Counted from the stretch's first letter, positions 1 through 11,412 are shown. The stretch is DNA of 64,000 nucleotides from Zantedeschia hybrid cultivar (GCA_030544215.1 JARZZO010000011.1:2528001-2592000); one strand, 5' to 3'. The notes: generated by a model from the letters alone, not told the origin. Translations and numbers: made by a program.

Positions 1-639
1 CTCTAACCCTCTCCCAACAAAGACTGTTTTCTCGAAAAGACAAAATCATGAGGTCCATAAGACAAAGTGCACAAGTACCTTATTAGAGATAGCCCATATT
101 CTTTCCTGCAACACGTTTATATAAATCAAATTATATTAGAGTTATTCATAAAGAAACCCTCATATTATTATGATCCCAGCTAATAATATTTTGTTAGGCA
201 ACAGTAGAATATCAAACATATGAATGCATTCCTTGATTTAAGCAGCCGAAGTTTTCTTAGAATTTAATAGGAAAGTCCCATCCATGTGATATGTCAACTC
301 CCTTCCTTTCTGCCAGAACATGTGTGCTAGCTTGGATGATGTAAGGATGGCCATGACCTTCATGCGTTTATTTAACAAATTATACATACATATATATACA
401 TACATAGACATAGGCATATATAAGGATGGCCATGACCTTTACTTCTTTCCATCATATTCCTCCTTCAGGTAAATAAATGGAATTATGTTGAATGAAAATA
501 AATCTTATTGAGTAGGAACGATTTTTCTGAACATGAGCAACTACATGGAACAGAAAGAAAGGGTAATAAACAGGGAAAAGAATAATGCTAAAGTGGAAAA
601 AAATCTCCTATATAGTATAGTTCATTTTGATTGCGACTC
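1..639. other. Non-coding AT-rich stretch with short repeats
   Basis: No gene seen. An 18-bp sequence beginning aaggatggccatg occurs twice, at 343-360 and 422-439, separated by an AT-rich run. The part around 233-350 (a 'gatttaagcagc' start, 'tgtgatatgtcaactc', then 'ttggatgatg') reappears in diverged form at about 3848-3945, so both are copies of an old dispersed repeat of unknown class. Confidence 0.5.
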
Positions 640-772
640 AGTTTATTATTGTTCATCGAGGCTCGGTTTATGATTTTTTAGAATTTTTTTTTTAATCATC
701 CGATCAGAGATTAAATTGTACAGACATCTCAAACATGATAGGGTTGACCTTAAAAGTTTATAAAAAAAAAAA

Positions 773-833
<61 letters not shown>

Positions 834-866
834 GACCACACTCCATACTGCAAGTATTACTCTACC
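640..866. repeat. Partial MITE with (TA)n tract
   Basis: The segment carries the internal motif 'atccgatcagagatta' followed by 'gtacagac', a long (TA)n run at about 777-830, and the terminal motif 'tgcaagtattactc' near 850. That terminus and core recur at 40676-41041, 43343-43690 and 46044-46390, so this is one member of a family common in the window. The opposite terminus is not visible, so the copy is truncated. Confidence 0.5.
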
Positions 867-2104
867 AATACAAGCTTAATAACTAACGTTGAATGGGCCA
901 GCTGACGTAATCTCATTCTAATGGGCCACATTAACAAATCTAAATGGGCCGGGTCCAGAATACAACAACGACAGATTATAAGAATAAAAATACACGTAAC
1001 AATCCCTAACAACAAAACAGGTAGACTAATCAGACGATGGTACCTTCTAAAGGCCATTTTGCATGTGTCTATCTTTACCAGGTAGTTAATCTGGTTAAAT
1101 TAAGGAGATATGGAAAAAAGAAATTGCGACATTTAATTTTTACTAAAATATATTTGCGAAAAATTAGATGTTTTTCCCATCTTCGATTTCACCTCTTCTT
1201 CATTATTTCGAGTTGGTTGGTAATCTTGTCCACTCCCAGAACCAGCTTCTTTTGGAGTTAAAACTCACCCACCCGCATGTCGACCTCATCAATCTCTTTC
1301 ACTAATCTCCTCAGCATGTTGCCACCATGACAGCCATTTGAGTTCTTTATCGCACTTGGCCGCTCAAGAGCATGTAGGGCTCAAATAGAATTCAAATAAA
1401 ATACTGTAAGTGTATGATGTTATACATACGAATCATCACATCTGGTACTTTAAACTGAGTCATACTGTGTTTGTGTTTGTGAGGAGTTTATTAACTCATA
1501 TTTAGTATGCATATCAGTGAGGAATTTTTGTCTTATGTCTTCCCTTTCTTTCTCTACTCAAACTTTCTCACCTCTTCTTTATTCTGAGGAATGCGATTTG
1601 TGGCAAACTTATCAGCTCCAAGTAAGATTTGTCAACTTATAGAGTCAGACCGACACGAATCTCTCATGATCTGATACGAGTCAGGTTGACTCATACAAAT
1701 TCGACTAAGTCACATGGAAAGGATGGTCAAAATCACATAGACTTGCTCGAATCGGAACGATTAGGATTCTCCATGATACAGTACCAGTCGCGTACGAGTT
1801 GATACAATACGACAAACTATGGCTCCAAGGACCATTTTCTTCATGACTACATTTTTTATTAGTAAAATCCATCTTGCATGTTGCCTCACGGGCACTACAT
1901 ATATACGTCTCCAACGACACCTCGTACTTTACCTCGTACATATAAGGACCCTAACCATGTCACTTCGATCGGAAAAAAAAAACTCAGTCCACAACACGTA
2001 CGCATGAATCTGAATTGTAAAGTGTTTTCTATGAATTTATCAGCATAATTTATTTCGCTACCTTTAAAACGAAACATAACATTTATTTATCTGTTTGCTC
2101 CCAC
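867..2104. other. No gene recognised
   Basis: Both strands hold only short open frames without recognisable domains or convincing splice context. I see no RNA gene. The 1290-1330 stretch ('aatctcctcagcatg') has a weak echo at about 9940. Confidence 0.4.
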
Positions 2105-2632
2105 TGTTGTAAAGATTTAGGAGAGAGAAGGAGAAGAATATGACACAAGGGTGTCCTCTCAAGATGAGAGGCACTCGTTTATATGACTGTATAAAACTCA
2201 ACAAGTTACACGTAAGTAGATTTGCATGCTTATCTACAACAAGGATAAATATTAGGTACAACAATCATATCTATCCTAATCTCTACAATAACTTATCTAC
2301 ATACGCATGCTGCAATCCTTATCCTAAGAGGTGGTGGACGAAGTGACTCTCTTCGGATCATCTCGTGTACGCATGGCTTGATGCGGAGATGGTTCAATAC
2401 TCCCCCGCAAGCTCAACACAGGGCTGGTGATGTTGAGCTTGGAAGACAGCAATTGGAAACGTTGCCGAGACAGTCCCTTGGTGAACACGTCGGCCAGTTG
2501 ATCCTGTGTAGAAATGTAGCGTACTTGAAGAAGTCCTCGGGCAACCCGTTCCCGTACGAAGTGATAGTCGATTTCGATGTGTTTGGTACGTGCGTGAAAA
2601 ATTGGATTATTAAACCCGAGCAAGAAAGCGAC
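2105..2632 (-). mobile_element. Copia 3'-end relic: RNase H tail, polypurine tract, LTR
   Basis: Read on the minus strand, 2632 to about 2410 encodes the C-terminal end of a Ty1/copia RNase H: the frame contains ARTKHIEIDYHFVRE and QDQLADVFTKGLSRQRF, the usual signature just before the polypurine tract. A purine run (gcgggggag on the minus strand) lies at about 2398-2408. The remainder to 2105 looks like the 3' LTR, ending in TTTACAACA. Nothing of RT, integrase or gag lies upstream, so this is a truncated relic. It is independent of the larger copia element at 4479-9725, whose LTR sequence differs. Confidence 0.7.
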
Positions 2633-2889
2633 TTATTTTTTTATTTCAGGGGTGGAGACAACTGTGATGATTGTAAATGTATACAAGAAAATATCAAAGG
2701 CGTTAGGGGCTTATACATTAATATCAAAGTTTAAACAAATGGACGATACCCAGTGACGTACTCAGAATTTTTTGTGAGGGGGAAAACGTTAAAGAATTCA
2801 TACATGGAAAGATCTTTTTTACAAATGTATTATAAAATGCTGAAGTATGTACAAGATTCTAAATTTGTGAGGGGCCATGGCCCCTTCGA

Positions 2890-3200
2890 GCCCCATGTTG
2901 GGTCCGGCTCCTACCCTACTTGATAAGCCAACTTGTGTGGAGTTGATAAGAATGGGATTACGTTTGCAAGCCCTTGTTCCATATGTACCTAACGTCTCAT
3001 GTGAGTAGTCACTTTTCCAACTTGTCAAAAGGGCCACAATCGAACCTGCTGCCTAATGCAGTTGGTTCACTTTTGCCTCTCAATTGGGTGCTTAGGTTTT
3101 ATTTAGTCCAAAATAATTTTAGGGATATTTATCTCTGGTCCATAAAAATACTTTCTCGGATAATCACGTGGATCTAAATTTTTTGCCTAATTAGGCGAAA
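2890..3200 (-). mobile_element. SINE-like sequence
   Basis: On the minus strand a B-box-like 'aggttcgattgtgg' lies near 3045, a short distance after 'gaaccaactgcatta', which could serve as a degenerate A-box. The motif 'ccacacaag' with 'ttggct' and the later 'ttgcctaattagg' are also found at 57405-57600, where a clearer box A/B pair occurs. Two dispersed copies sharing tRNA-like boxes suggest a SINE family, but ends and target duplications were not resolved. Confidence 0.35.
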
Positions 3201-4367
3201 TTATCGACCAGTTCAAAATTATCTCTAACTCTAGAAGATCTCTTAGGCTTTGCTCCTAGTCACTTGTAAATATCTATACCAGTTCAAAAAAAAAAAAAAA
3301 ACGCTGCAACACCCTTACGAATGTGACTTAATTTTTCGAGACCTCAAGTGACCAACTAAAATATCTGGGGCCTTTAAACAAATTTTGCATCTGATTAAGA
3401 ATTGAGTTAGGCCCTTCAGGTCTGGCGACGGTTTAGCCACTTAAACCCCAAAAATTTTAGTTAGGCCCTTCAGGTCTCGTGAAATTAGGTAACATCTAGG
3501 TAAGTAGACTTAGACATCATCTACTGTATATTGTATTTTAAGGCTTCGCAAAGTTGATAAAATTGATGAATATATTCGACATTGCTAACATTGTCTCCCT
3601 TTCAAAGTGGTCTTAGTTGGCATATCTGTTTCTCTAATTCTGTCAGCATTTTATCTATGTACACTTTTTATATATTTGACATTGCTAACCAAAGTAATTA
3701 GTTGAAGACAGCATTCTCTAATGTTCATTTTTGCACTGTCACTGATAATTATATGTTGATGATCCAAATAATATTTGTTTCGTAGGAGTCAAAAGTTAGT
3801 TGCTGATGATGTTGTAATCTTTTGGAGGCCTTGCCATTGACATCCGATTTAAGCAACAGGATTTTTCTTAGCAATGGGAAAGCCTCAACTATGTGATATG
3901 TCAACTCTCCTCTGCACAATTTATATTTTTGTGTGGATGATGCAAAGCTTATTCATCTTCTTTCTTCTTTGATAATTTAAGTAATTATCATGGTTGTGCG
4001 GGTAAGAAATACATAGATATGAATATATATCCATCTACGTATGTGTTGCTGTCGCCTACTTAATCTTACATGTTTTAGACAAATGAACCGAACTTGAAAC
4101 TAACTAAAAATCTTGGAGCATGCAATCGCCTCCCTATCAGAGGGAGACTGTACTGCTCAATATGTTGGTTAATCTCAAATTCTCTGGCCCTCGTTAGATT
4201 CCTTGCAAAGGCAAATATAGTCAGAAACCAAGATCCCAATTCCAACCCCCCACCACTCCTTTGCAGGAGAAGAAGCGTGTTTTGCGCCATCAGGCAATGG
4301 ACTGGCAGCTATTCTGTTAGAATTTACTTATTTTTTGCTTTTTTTCTTCGAGAAGACACATTTTCCT
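3201..4367. other. No gene recognised
   Basis: Only short open frames without domains. A small local duplication, 'ttaggcccttcaggtct', occurs at about 3408 and 3462. The 3848-3945 part resembles 233-350. Confidence 0.4.
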
Positions 4368-4478
4368 TAAGGGCCGGTTTGTTTTGTAGATGTAGTATTT
4401 CGGATTTCTTGTTTCCGGATCTCTTATTACTAAAATAAGAAGAATTCACTTTAGATTGAATAAATAATTCAACGAAAT
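4368..4478 (+). repeat. MITE, left part (split by the copia insertion)
   Basis: This segment, starting 'aagggccggtttg', matches in inverse orientation the part of a second copy ending near 32607. Its continuation lies on the other side of the copia element at 9726-9890. The 5-bp GAAAT at 4474-4478 is repeated at 9726-9730 as the copia target-site duplication. Confidence 0.6.
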
Positions 4479-4481
4479 TGA

Positions 4482-4610
4482 TGATTAGAGGAAAGATCCC
4501 CCTTGAATTAACCTAATAGAAAGAGAGAACAATACATTATATATCTGGACACACAAAACATTGTGTCCTAGGAACACTATAAGCTAAAGCTAATATCCTT
4601 AATTCTAACA
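4482..4610 (-). repeat. 3' LTR of the copia element
   Basis: The 129-bp sequence begins tgattagaggaaag and ends aattctaaca in plus orientation, so on the coding strand it runs TGTTAG to AATCA. It matches 9598-9725 at nearly every position apart from a few substitutions and a 1-bp indel, which suggests a fairly old but not ancient insertion. Confidence 0.85.
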
Positions 4611-6030
4611 CTTCCCCTCAAACTGGAGCATAGATATCAATCATGCCCAACTTGTTACAAAGAATATTCAACCAAGACACCCCAAAAGACTTAGTAAACA
4701 AATCAGCTAGTTGATCATCGGTAGGGGTATACGGAGTACTAATCTTCTAAGACATGACTGCATCTCTCACAAAATGATAGTCCACCTCTATGTGCTTTGT
4801 ACGTTCATGAAACATAGGATTCTTAGCAATGTGAATGGCAGCTTGATTGTCACAGTACATCTCCAGTTGGTTCAGTATACGCTAAGCTCCAAAGTCAGAC
4901 ATTAACTTTTGAAGCCACATCATCTCACAAGCAGTCTGAGCCATTGCTCTATATTCGGCTTCAGCACTTGATCTAGCCACAACACTTTATTTCTTACTCC
5001 TCCATGTAACTAGGTTACCACCAACATATGTACAGAATTCAGAAGTAGATCGTCTATCTAATTTGGATCCTGCATAGTCAGCATCTGAAAAAGCTTCAAT
5101 CTTCAAGTGTCCATTCTTTTTGTACAATAATTCTCTTCTAAGGGCAGCCTTTATATAATGCAAGATCTTCACAGCAGCTTCCCAATGACACTTCTTGGGT
5201 TTCTGCATAAACTGACTCACCACTCCAACAGCAAATGCAATAGTCAGGTCTTGTGACTGTGAAATAAATGAGTTTTCCACACAACCGTCTATATTTTGAA
5301 CATCATCAAGGTCTGGACTATCTTCCACATCCAAATCCTGCTGAGTAATTGTAGGAGTATCAAGAGCATACTTTCTCTGTGAAAGAGACACACCCTCTTT
5401 TCCAAATGTTATCTCAATACCTAGGAAGTAGCGAGGTCTCCCTAGATTCTTTGTTACGAAATGTTTCTCTAAATATGTCGAATTTCTTCAACCCATGTGT
5501 ATCACTACCTGTGAGGTGCATATCATCAACATAAACACTAAGATGACGAATACCAGTAGAGGACTGTCGAATGAAAACAGAGTGATCAGCTTGGCTTCGT
5601 TTCAACCCAACACTGGAGCAATGTGACTAAACTTGTCAAACTAAGCCCGCGGACTCTGTTTTAAGACCATAAATAGCCTTCTTCAATTTGCACACCAAAC
5701 TCCCCCTGAGCAGCATACCCTAGAGGTTGCTCCATATAGACTCTTCATGAAGATCACCATACAGGAAGGCATTTTTGACATCCATTTATATCATCCACCA
5801 TCCCTGATTCACAGCAAGAGAGAAGAGAACCCGAACAGAATTCAATCAGGCGACAGATGAAAAAGTTTCAAAGTAGTCAATTCCATATGTTTGAGTGAAC
5901 CCTTTCGTCACAAGTCGTGCCTTGTATTTGTCAATAGTGTCATCTGGAGAGTACTTGATAGTGAAGACCCAACGGTAGGAAACGGTAGTAACATCAGCCG
6001 GTCGCGTACAAGGGTCCAAGTTCCTCATGA
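4611..6030 (-). pseudogene. Copia reverse transcriptase and RNase H, broken
   Basis: Reading down from about 6030, the minus strand gives the RT start (WVFTIKYSPDDTIDKYKAR, then LVTKGFTQTYGIDYFETF), then the active-site box VYVDD at about 5540, then RNase H (IEAFSDADYAGSKLDRRST, GGNLVTWRSKK) to about 4987. A degraded RNase H tail continues to the polypurine tract at 4611. The parts lie in different frames with stops between them (for example around 5400 and 5610-5840), so no complete polyprotein can be made. In the family this region copies the element RNA into DNA. Confidence 0.85.
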
Positions 6031-7475
6031 AATCAATGCCTGCATTTCATCATCCATAGCAGCTTTCCATTCCGTTTATAAATAGCTTCAGATACAGACC
6101 TGGGGAATAGGCACAGCATAAATAGACAAAGCAAACTGACGGAAAGAAGGATGCGATAAGTGATAAGAAACAAAGTTACCAATAGGATATTGGTAAATAC
6201 TTTTAACTGAGCGTACTCCTTTCCGAAGAGCAATAGGGAGATGTAGATCTGATGCAAGTAAGGAAAAGGACTCGCAGGTGAAGGAGCCTCTGACGGGGAA
6301 GAAGATAGTGGTGCACTCTGTGGTGGACCTTTCTCTCGCCGTTGATAAACTGTCCATACCATTGGTCATTATCCAGGGGCGTAACAACCTCATTATCAGT
6401 GACAATGGTAGAGTCAGAAGGAAGCACATCAAGTAAAATAGGAATTGGAATAGAATGAGTCAAGGAATGAGTCTGCACATGAACGGATGGGTGGAAGAAA
6501 GGGACAGACTCATAAAAAGTGACATCGGCCTGTAATAAAAGACTTTTGGTCCGGGGTTCAAAACAACGATATCCTTTTGAGTACGAGAGTATCCAACAAA
6601 GATACATGCAGTCGACCGTGGGGACAGTTTATCACGACCTGGACCGAGTAAGCGAACAAAACATTTATAGCCAAACACCGCGGAACCAGAGGATACGGGT
6701 GCTGATCAGGGATGAAGACGTAAGAACGGTGATTTTCCATCCAACACAATGCTCGGAACACGGTTAATGAGATAACACAAAGTGAGAACCGCATCTCCCC
6801 AGTAATGTTTAGGAACATTCATGTGGAACATCAAGGTCCAAGCAACATCTAGAAGATAGCGGTTCTTTCTTTCAGCAATCCCATTTTGTTGAGAGGTATA
6901 CGAGCATGATGTTTGATGGATAATCCATGAGACGCACAGAAGAATGCAGAAGATGTCTGAGTATATTCCAAGGCATTATCAATACGCACAACTTTAATAG
7001 AAGTAGCATATTGAGTCTTTATTTCAACATAGAAGCATTGAAAGATTGGAAGTACATTAGACCTTGACTTGAGTAGAAAAATCCACGTCATACGAGAAAA
7101 ATCATCTATAAATGTAACAAAGTAACGAAATCTGAGTCTGGAGATAACACGGTCCCCAGACATCAGAAGGTGAACAAGATGAAAGGGAGCAGAGCTTCTT
7201 TATTCTAACTAGAAGGAAAAGAGATCCTATGATGTTTCCCTAACTCACAAGCATCACAGTAAAACTTATTGACTGTAGACGGAATGGAATGACATCACGA
7301 AGCTTCTGAATGGAAGGATGACCCAACCGACAATGCCACTGATAAGCGTTGTCTGATGCAGATAATGCCTGAGACTTCTGGAGAGATTGATCAACATTAA
7401 GATAATAGAGACCACCAGATTCAGCCCGCCACCAATCTGCTTCTTCGTCTGGAGGTCCTGGAAGATACAATGAGA
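6031..7475 (-). pseudogene. Copia integrase and linker, broken
   Basis: The zinc-binding start (WHCRLGHPSIQKLRDVIP) is at about 7300-7350. The catalytic core follows in other frames: FVTFIDDFSRMTWIFLLK with the first Asp, KVVRIDNALEY with the second, and a degraded NKMGLLKER segment where the catalytic Glu is expected (about 6860). The copia linker motif GYKCFVRLLGPGRDKLSPRS with IFVGYSRTQK lies at 6580-6675. Several frameshifts separate these blocks, so integration function is lost. Confidence 0.82.
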
Positions 7476-7870
7476 CGGATAGAAGGTTACAGAACAGCCT
7501 ATAGAACGAGTTAGCTGGCTAATAGATAAGAGATTGAACTGGAAATTTAGGAACATAAAGCACATCATTCAAGGTAAGAGTAGAAGACTGAACAATGTCT
7601 TTTCCCGCAACAGATGAGTGGGGAGCCATCAGCTACAGATACAGGGGCATGAGAAGTAGTAAGGTCAAGGGAAGAGAAAAGGGATCTGTCACCTGTCATG
7701 TGACAAGAAGCCCCCGAATCCACAATCCAGGAGGGACGGTGAACAACCAAGTGTACTACCTGAAGATGAAACCGCATAGAAGGAGGATGATGATGCAGGG
7801 CCTTTGAGAAGTCGTTGGAATGCCTCATATTCCTCCGGGATAAAGTCACCCCCCCTTCGATCGTAGAGAG
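7476..7870 (-). pseudogene. Copia protease region
   Basis: The minus strand reads WIVDSGASCHMTGDRSLF at about 7670-7725, the aspartic protease active-site loop (DSG) followed by the conserved CHMT segment of plant copia proteins. It is in frame with the zinc knuckle upstream, as expected for a gag-pol polyprotein, but the frame ends at about 7565, so it is cut from integrase by disrupting changes. Confidence 0.8.
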
Positions 7871-8777
7871 GGAAGTACTAATCAACAGCGACTGCAAAGT
7901 TGGAACTTCCACAGGGGTATCAGATGTAACTCCAAGGTTGGCGGTCGGGTTGGACTTACTGCCTCCTTTGCCGTATTTCTTCCAACAAAAATCTGATTGA
8001 TGATTTGACCTCCCGCAGTGTAAACATGGTGATCGACCACGCCCGCGACCACGCCCGCGCCCGTTTGCAGCAAGGGCAGAAGCACTGCCAGCGTCCAGAG
8101 AAGTTGCAACCAAGGGACCAGCGTCCACATGAGAGGTAGTACTAGCGCGTAGAACGCGAGAGAATGCATCAGCCAGATGTGGAATAGCCGTATCTGCCAA
8201 CAAATTATCCCGGACATGTCTGAGGTTGTCATCAAGTCCAGAAAGGAACTTGGCAACAATGAACTCCTCCCGCTATTTTGAAGAGTAGCAGCATCGAGAG
8301 CAGCAGGGGTGATACAGTTGGAGTTCATTCCACACGCCTTGGACCTCAGAAAAGTATTGCGACACATGTCGCCCCTCCTGCTTCATGGCAAATAATTTGA
8401 AGTACAAATTATAAATGTGGGAAATATTTTTGTCACCTGAGTAGGTACGCTTCAGAGAGTCCCACATGTCTTTTGCAATGTCCAGAAATAAAACGTTGTG
8501 AAAAATATGTGGTTCACAACTATTTCTGGAGGACAGAGATCACCACCCCGTCATCCGCTTGCCAAGCTTCATAGACTTTTAAATCCGATTTCGCAGGAGG
8601 ATGATCATCAAGATGACGAAGTTTCTTGATAGCCATCACTAAGAATCGAAACGCCCTCGACCACTAGTTATAGTTGGCTCCAGTCAGCTTCACAGAGGTA
8701 GCCATCATGTGATATGTCTTCCCTTCACCGGAAGAATAGGACGCCGAAGGAGGAGCAGGAGATGACGAATTATCCAT
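7871..8777 (-). pseudogene. Copia gag with CCHC zinc knuckle, broken
   Basis: The likely start is the minus-strand ATG at 8777-8775 (MDNSSSPAPPSASYSS). The typical gag opening SVKLTGANYN follows, but an in-frame stop at 8666-8664 comes where the family has the conserved Trp segment. Gag core pieces (MWDSLKRTYSGDKNISHIY) lie at 8410-8467. A GR-rich basic stretch and the zinc knuckle CLHCGRSNHQSDFC (CX2CX4HX4C) lie at about 7990-8060. At least one frameshift and one nonsense change break it. Confidence 0.8.
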
Positions 8778-8989
8778 CTCGAACAACGAGATAAGACCAA
8801 ACGAGCGTCAAATTAAGAGATGTCAACATATAGAGAAAGAGAGAACTAGACAAGGATCTCTATGTGTTGACCATCCTTAAAGAAGAGAGACTGTGAACAA
8901 CTTTATCGAACCGGACAAAGAACAGTCCAGTGTCGCATTTGGTGAAAACGACTGCGTAGTAAGTTGCAGTAGGAAAGATGAGGTGACGG

Positions 8990-9372
8990 AGGGGACGAGG
9001 GGCGAGGCCGCGAGGGTGTGCAACTGTGGGAAGGTGCATTGAGGGGGGGGGGCAGGTGTGTCTTCTATGGTGCGGGTTGTAAGGTAGGACTAGGCGCGGG
9101 GTTGGACGGGTGGTGCGGGGGGGGGAGGAGGGCGTGGGTTTCTGTGGTGCGGGGGGGGGGGGGGGGGGGGGGACGGGGAGGGGTTGGGTTGGGCAGTGCT
9201 CTGTGGGTCATGGGGAGGTGCTGTGCAGAAGTGGGGGTTGGGGATGAGCAGGGCGGTGGGGTAGGGTGCAGAGGGGGTGGGCTGGACAGGTTGGCTGGGC
9301 GGTGTAGTGGGGACGAGCGGGACGGGCAGGGCGGCGGCGGCTTGGGAAGCAGGGCAGCGGCCCAGAGCCTAT
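8990..9372. repeat. G-rich leader of the copia element
   Basis: About 380 bp in which the plus strand is strongly G-rich and C-poor, including an uninterrupted G run of about 23 at roughly 9150-9172 and many G3-G8 blocks with short spacers. It lies between the primer-binding motifs and gag, where copia elements have their untranslated leader. An open frame across it (9018-9380) is Gly/Arg/Trp-rich, has no domain and is a by-product of the G content. The strand could form G-quadruplexes. Confidence 0.6.
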
Positions 9373-9597
9373 GGCTCTGATACTATGTTGAAGTTATTGG
9401 GTCATCCAACTCAAAATCTTAAGGCAATGAGTGGAGTAGGCACCATCTTTTAAATGCTTTTTGATTTTGTCTTTTTTCCAATACATGACTATTCTAACAC
9501 GTCCCCTCACGTGCAAGCCGATTTTAAGCTCTGTCACGTGGAGCCACAAATACGGGGTGTATGGCCCGGTTCGTAACCATGGCCTCTGATACCATGT
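9373..9597 (-). repeat. Second LTR-like segment with PPT-like and PBS-like motifs
   Basis: Between the G-rich leader and the right LTR lies a 'ctctgatactatgttga' motif (about 9374-9390), then a segment of about 120 bp running from TGTTGAAG to TTCTAACA (about 9385-9504), then a pyrimidine tract (cgtcccctcacgtgc, a polypurine tract on the minus strand), then the expected 'ctctgataccatgttga' next to the right LTR. The internal segment has LTR-like ends (TG..CA) and sits next to its own primer-binding-like and polypurine-like motifs. It therefore looks like an LTR from a different, TRIM-like element joined into this one. Confidence 0.5.
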
Positions 9598-9725
9598 TGA
9601 TTAGAGGAAAGATCCCCCTTGAATTAACCTAATAGAAAGAGAGAACAATACATTATATACTTGGACACACAAAACATTGTGTCCTAAGAACACTATAAGC
9701 TAAAGTTAACATCCTAATTCTAACA
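9598..9725 (-). repeat. 5' LTR of the copia element
   Basis: The 128-bp partner of 4482-4610. It is preceded inside by the tRNA-Met-type primer-binding site and followed outside by the GAAAT target duplication. Confidence 0.85.
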
Positions 9726-9890
9726 GAAATAAATAATTCATATCTTTTAGGTGAATAATTTATTTTACATATTCAAGGAATAACGTGTCTGCATCCAAAA
9801 TGACTAAGGATAGACACGTCTGAACTCTCAAACTGAATAAACGGAATAGAATCTAAGTATAATCATTCTTTAAGTTATTCAGGGGCCATT
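9726..9890 (+). repeat. MITE, right part (split by the copia insertion)
   Basis: Continues the MITE from 4368-4478. The order 'aaataaataattca', 'gtgaataatttattt', 'cacgtctgaactctcaaac', 'gaataaacggaatag' is also found uninterrupted, in inverse orientation, at 32340-32607. That uninterrupted copy serves as the empty-site reference for the copia insertion. Confidence 0.6.
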
Positions 9891-11103
9891 TCATGGACTA
9901 AATCTAAGTGCTAATCACTCCCTTTCAAGCTTCCATATAATCTCCTCAGCATGCTTCCATCTATGTACGTCCCATGCCAACCGTATTCATTATTTCTTCA
10001 CCAAGGCCTGTCACCTGGCCTGCAACTTCTCCCCAACATCACTTCTTAAATCTTCCACAGCTTTGAGTGTGCAGTTAATTTGTAAATGGCCTTCCCATGT
10101 CACTGCTCCCGTTCATGCACAAAAAAATAAAAAGGAGTTCAACTCATCATCATGAATCTTTTTTCTCTTTTTTTTTAGTTGAAGTGGCTCAATGGTAACA
10201 AGTCAAGTATCCAGCTCATGAGAGTTGAAATGGAATCTGTCAGCACAAGAGATTTTCATCCAACGCACGACATTTCCGTTCAAAGGAGCGAGAATTTCGC
10301 GAGACGATCCATACCCACACAACACAAGTGGAATCGATCTTGCGGCCTCCCCGCTGGGCAGGAAGGAGAGTACCACTGTACTACTGCACGAGTGGCTCGT
10401 CATGACTCGATTCAAGTAGAACTCACACATGCATTGCCCACCTCAAACTGCTTGAGTTTATTCAATTATGCCCTACTCTCACTTAGGTTTATTCTCATTC
10501 CACGGACTTTAATTTTTACTCCAATTGTAAAACTCAACTATAGGCATCCACTCAATCGAGTGCATCCTTAATTGAAGGTCAAAATTAAATTCCAAGTGAT
10601 AGAATCAAAGTGTAGAATTAATTTGACTAACTTTTTTATTTTTTGACTACTTTTTAATATGTTTAACATTATATTTTAGCATGCACTCAGTTGGACAGTC
10701 ATAATTGACTGTCACAATCGAACGGTTAAAACAAAATCTCTGGGGATAGGAATAACGCTAAGAGGTCTAATTGAATATTTTAAAATTTGATATTTTATAT
10801 TTTTTAGTATATAAAAGTGAGAATAATCATGCAGCATCATGATCATATATTCTAACTAAATGAAAAGATAATCTTCATTAACCATAATAGAAGAATCTTA
10901 TTGCGAGAGTGTAAGGCAGAGTAGAAACAGCCCATACCCGTGCCTAAGAAACTACCCAAGCCTCCGGTGCGCATCTAAGTTAGATACCAAGGATTCAACA
11001 TACCTCAATATGCATCTAAGTTAGATGCCTCTTCCTCCCTCCGAGAATCCACTATCCTCATATTTTGAAAAATAAAAAGTATCAAAAAAATTTACATATT
11101 AAA
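9891..11103. other. No gene recognised
   Basis: The open frame at 10179-10571 has no domain I know and no conserved context. A weak A-box-like 'tggctcaatggtaa' occurs at about 10186, but no partner B-box stands at tRNA spacing. Plain AT-rich intergenic DNA otherwise. Confidence 0.35.
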
Positions 11104-11412
11104 ATAAGTACCTTAAGGTTATTCTCATTTTCGGGACTTTAATTTTTACCGTCTAATTTTTGGAGATCAATGTTAGTTATCTAATCGAATATGTATCAAA
11201 AAATAATGTTTAAACATGGAAAAAAATAGTAAAAAATAAAAAATTTATCAGACTAACCTTTATGGTTGATCTTATCTCCTGTGATTTTAATTTTGATTTC
11301 CAAAAAATGATGTACTTGATTAGACGGCTACGATTAATTTTGTTGATCAGACAATGAGAAATGTAAAAGAGTAGAAACTAACCTAGAGGGAATTTTTGAC
11401 GATTTTTTTTTG
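11104..11412 (+). repeat. Dispersed repeat, copy 1
   Basis: A repeat with the ordered motifs 'gggactttaatttttaccgt', 'atgtatcaaaaa', 'gattttaattttgat', 'gaaactaacctagag' and 'tttttgacgatttttt'. Related copies lie at 27350-27640 and 27768-28085. The class is unknown; the AT-rich composition and length of about 300 bp suggest a MITE. Confidence 0.5.

Larger units (their letters stand above)
4479..9725 (-). mobile_element. Degenerate Ty1/copia LTR retrotransposon
   Basis: A minus-strand copia element with 128-129-bp LTRs (4482-4610 and 9598-9725), flanked by the 5-bp target duplication GAAAT (4474-4478 and 9726-9730). Three extra bases (tga) separate the left duplication from the LTR start. A polypurine tract abuts the left LTR (4611-4620) and a primer-binding site complementary to initiator tRNA-Met (tggtatcagag on the minus strand, about 9584-9594) abuts the right one. 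Gag, protease, integrase, RT and RNase H follow in copia order but are broken by stops and frameshifts, so it cannot move by itself. It is inserted in a MITE whose halves flank it. Confidence 0.88.

Noticed and set aside
9018..9380. 120-codon Gly-rich open frame
   Set aside because: Composition is set by the G-rich leader; no domain, no conserved start context, and opposite strand to the retrotransposon.
10179..10430. Possible tRNA or SINE at 'tggctcaatggtaa'
   Set aside because: No B-box at tRNA spacing and no cloverleaf that I can pair; the 'gactcgattcaa' further on is about 210 bases away.
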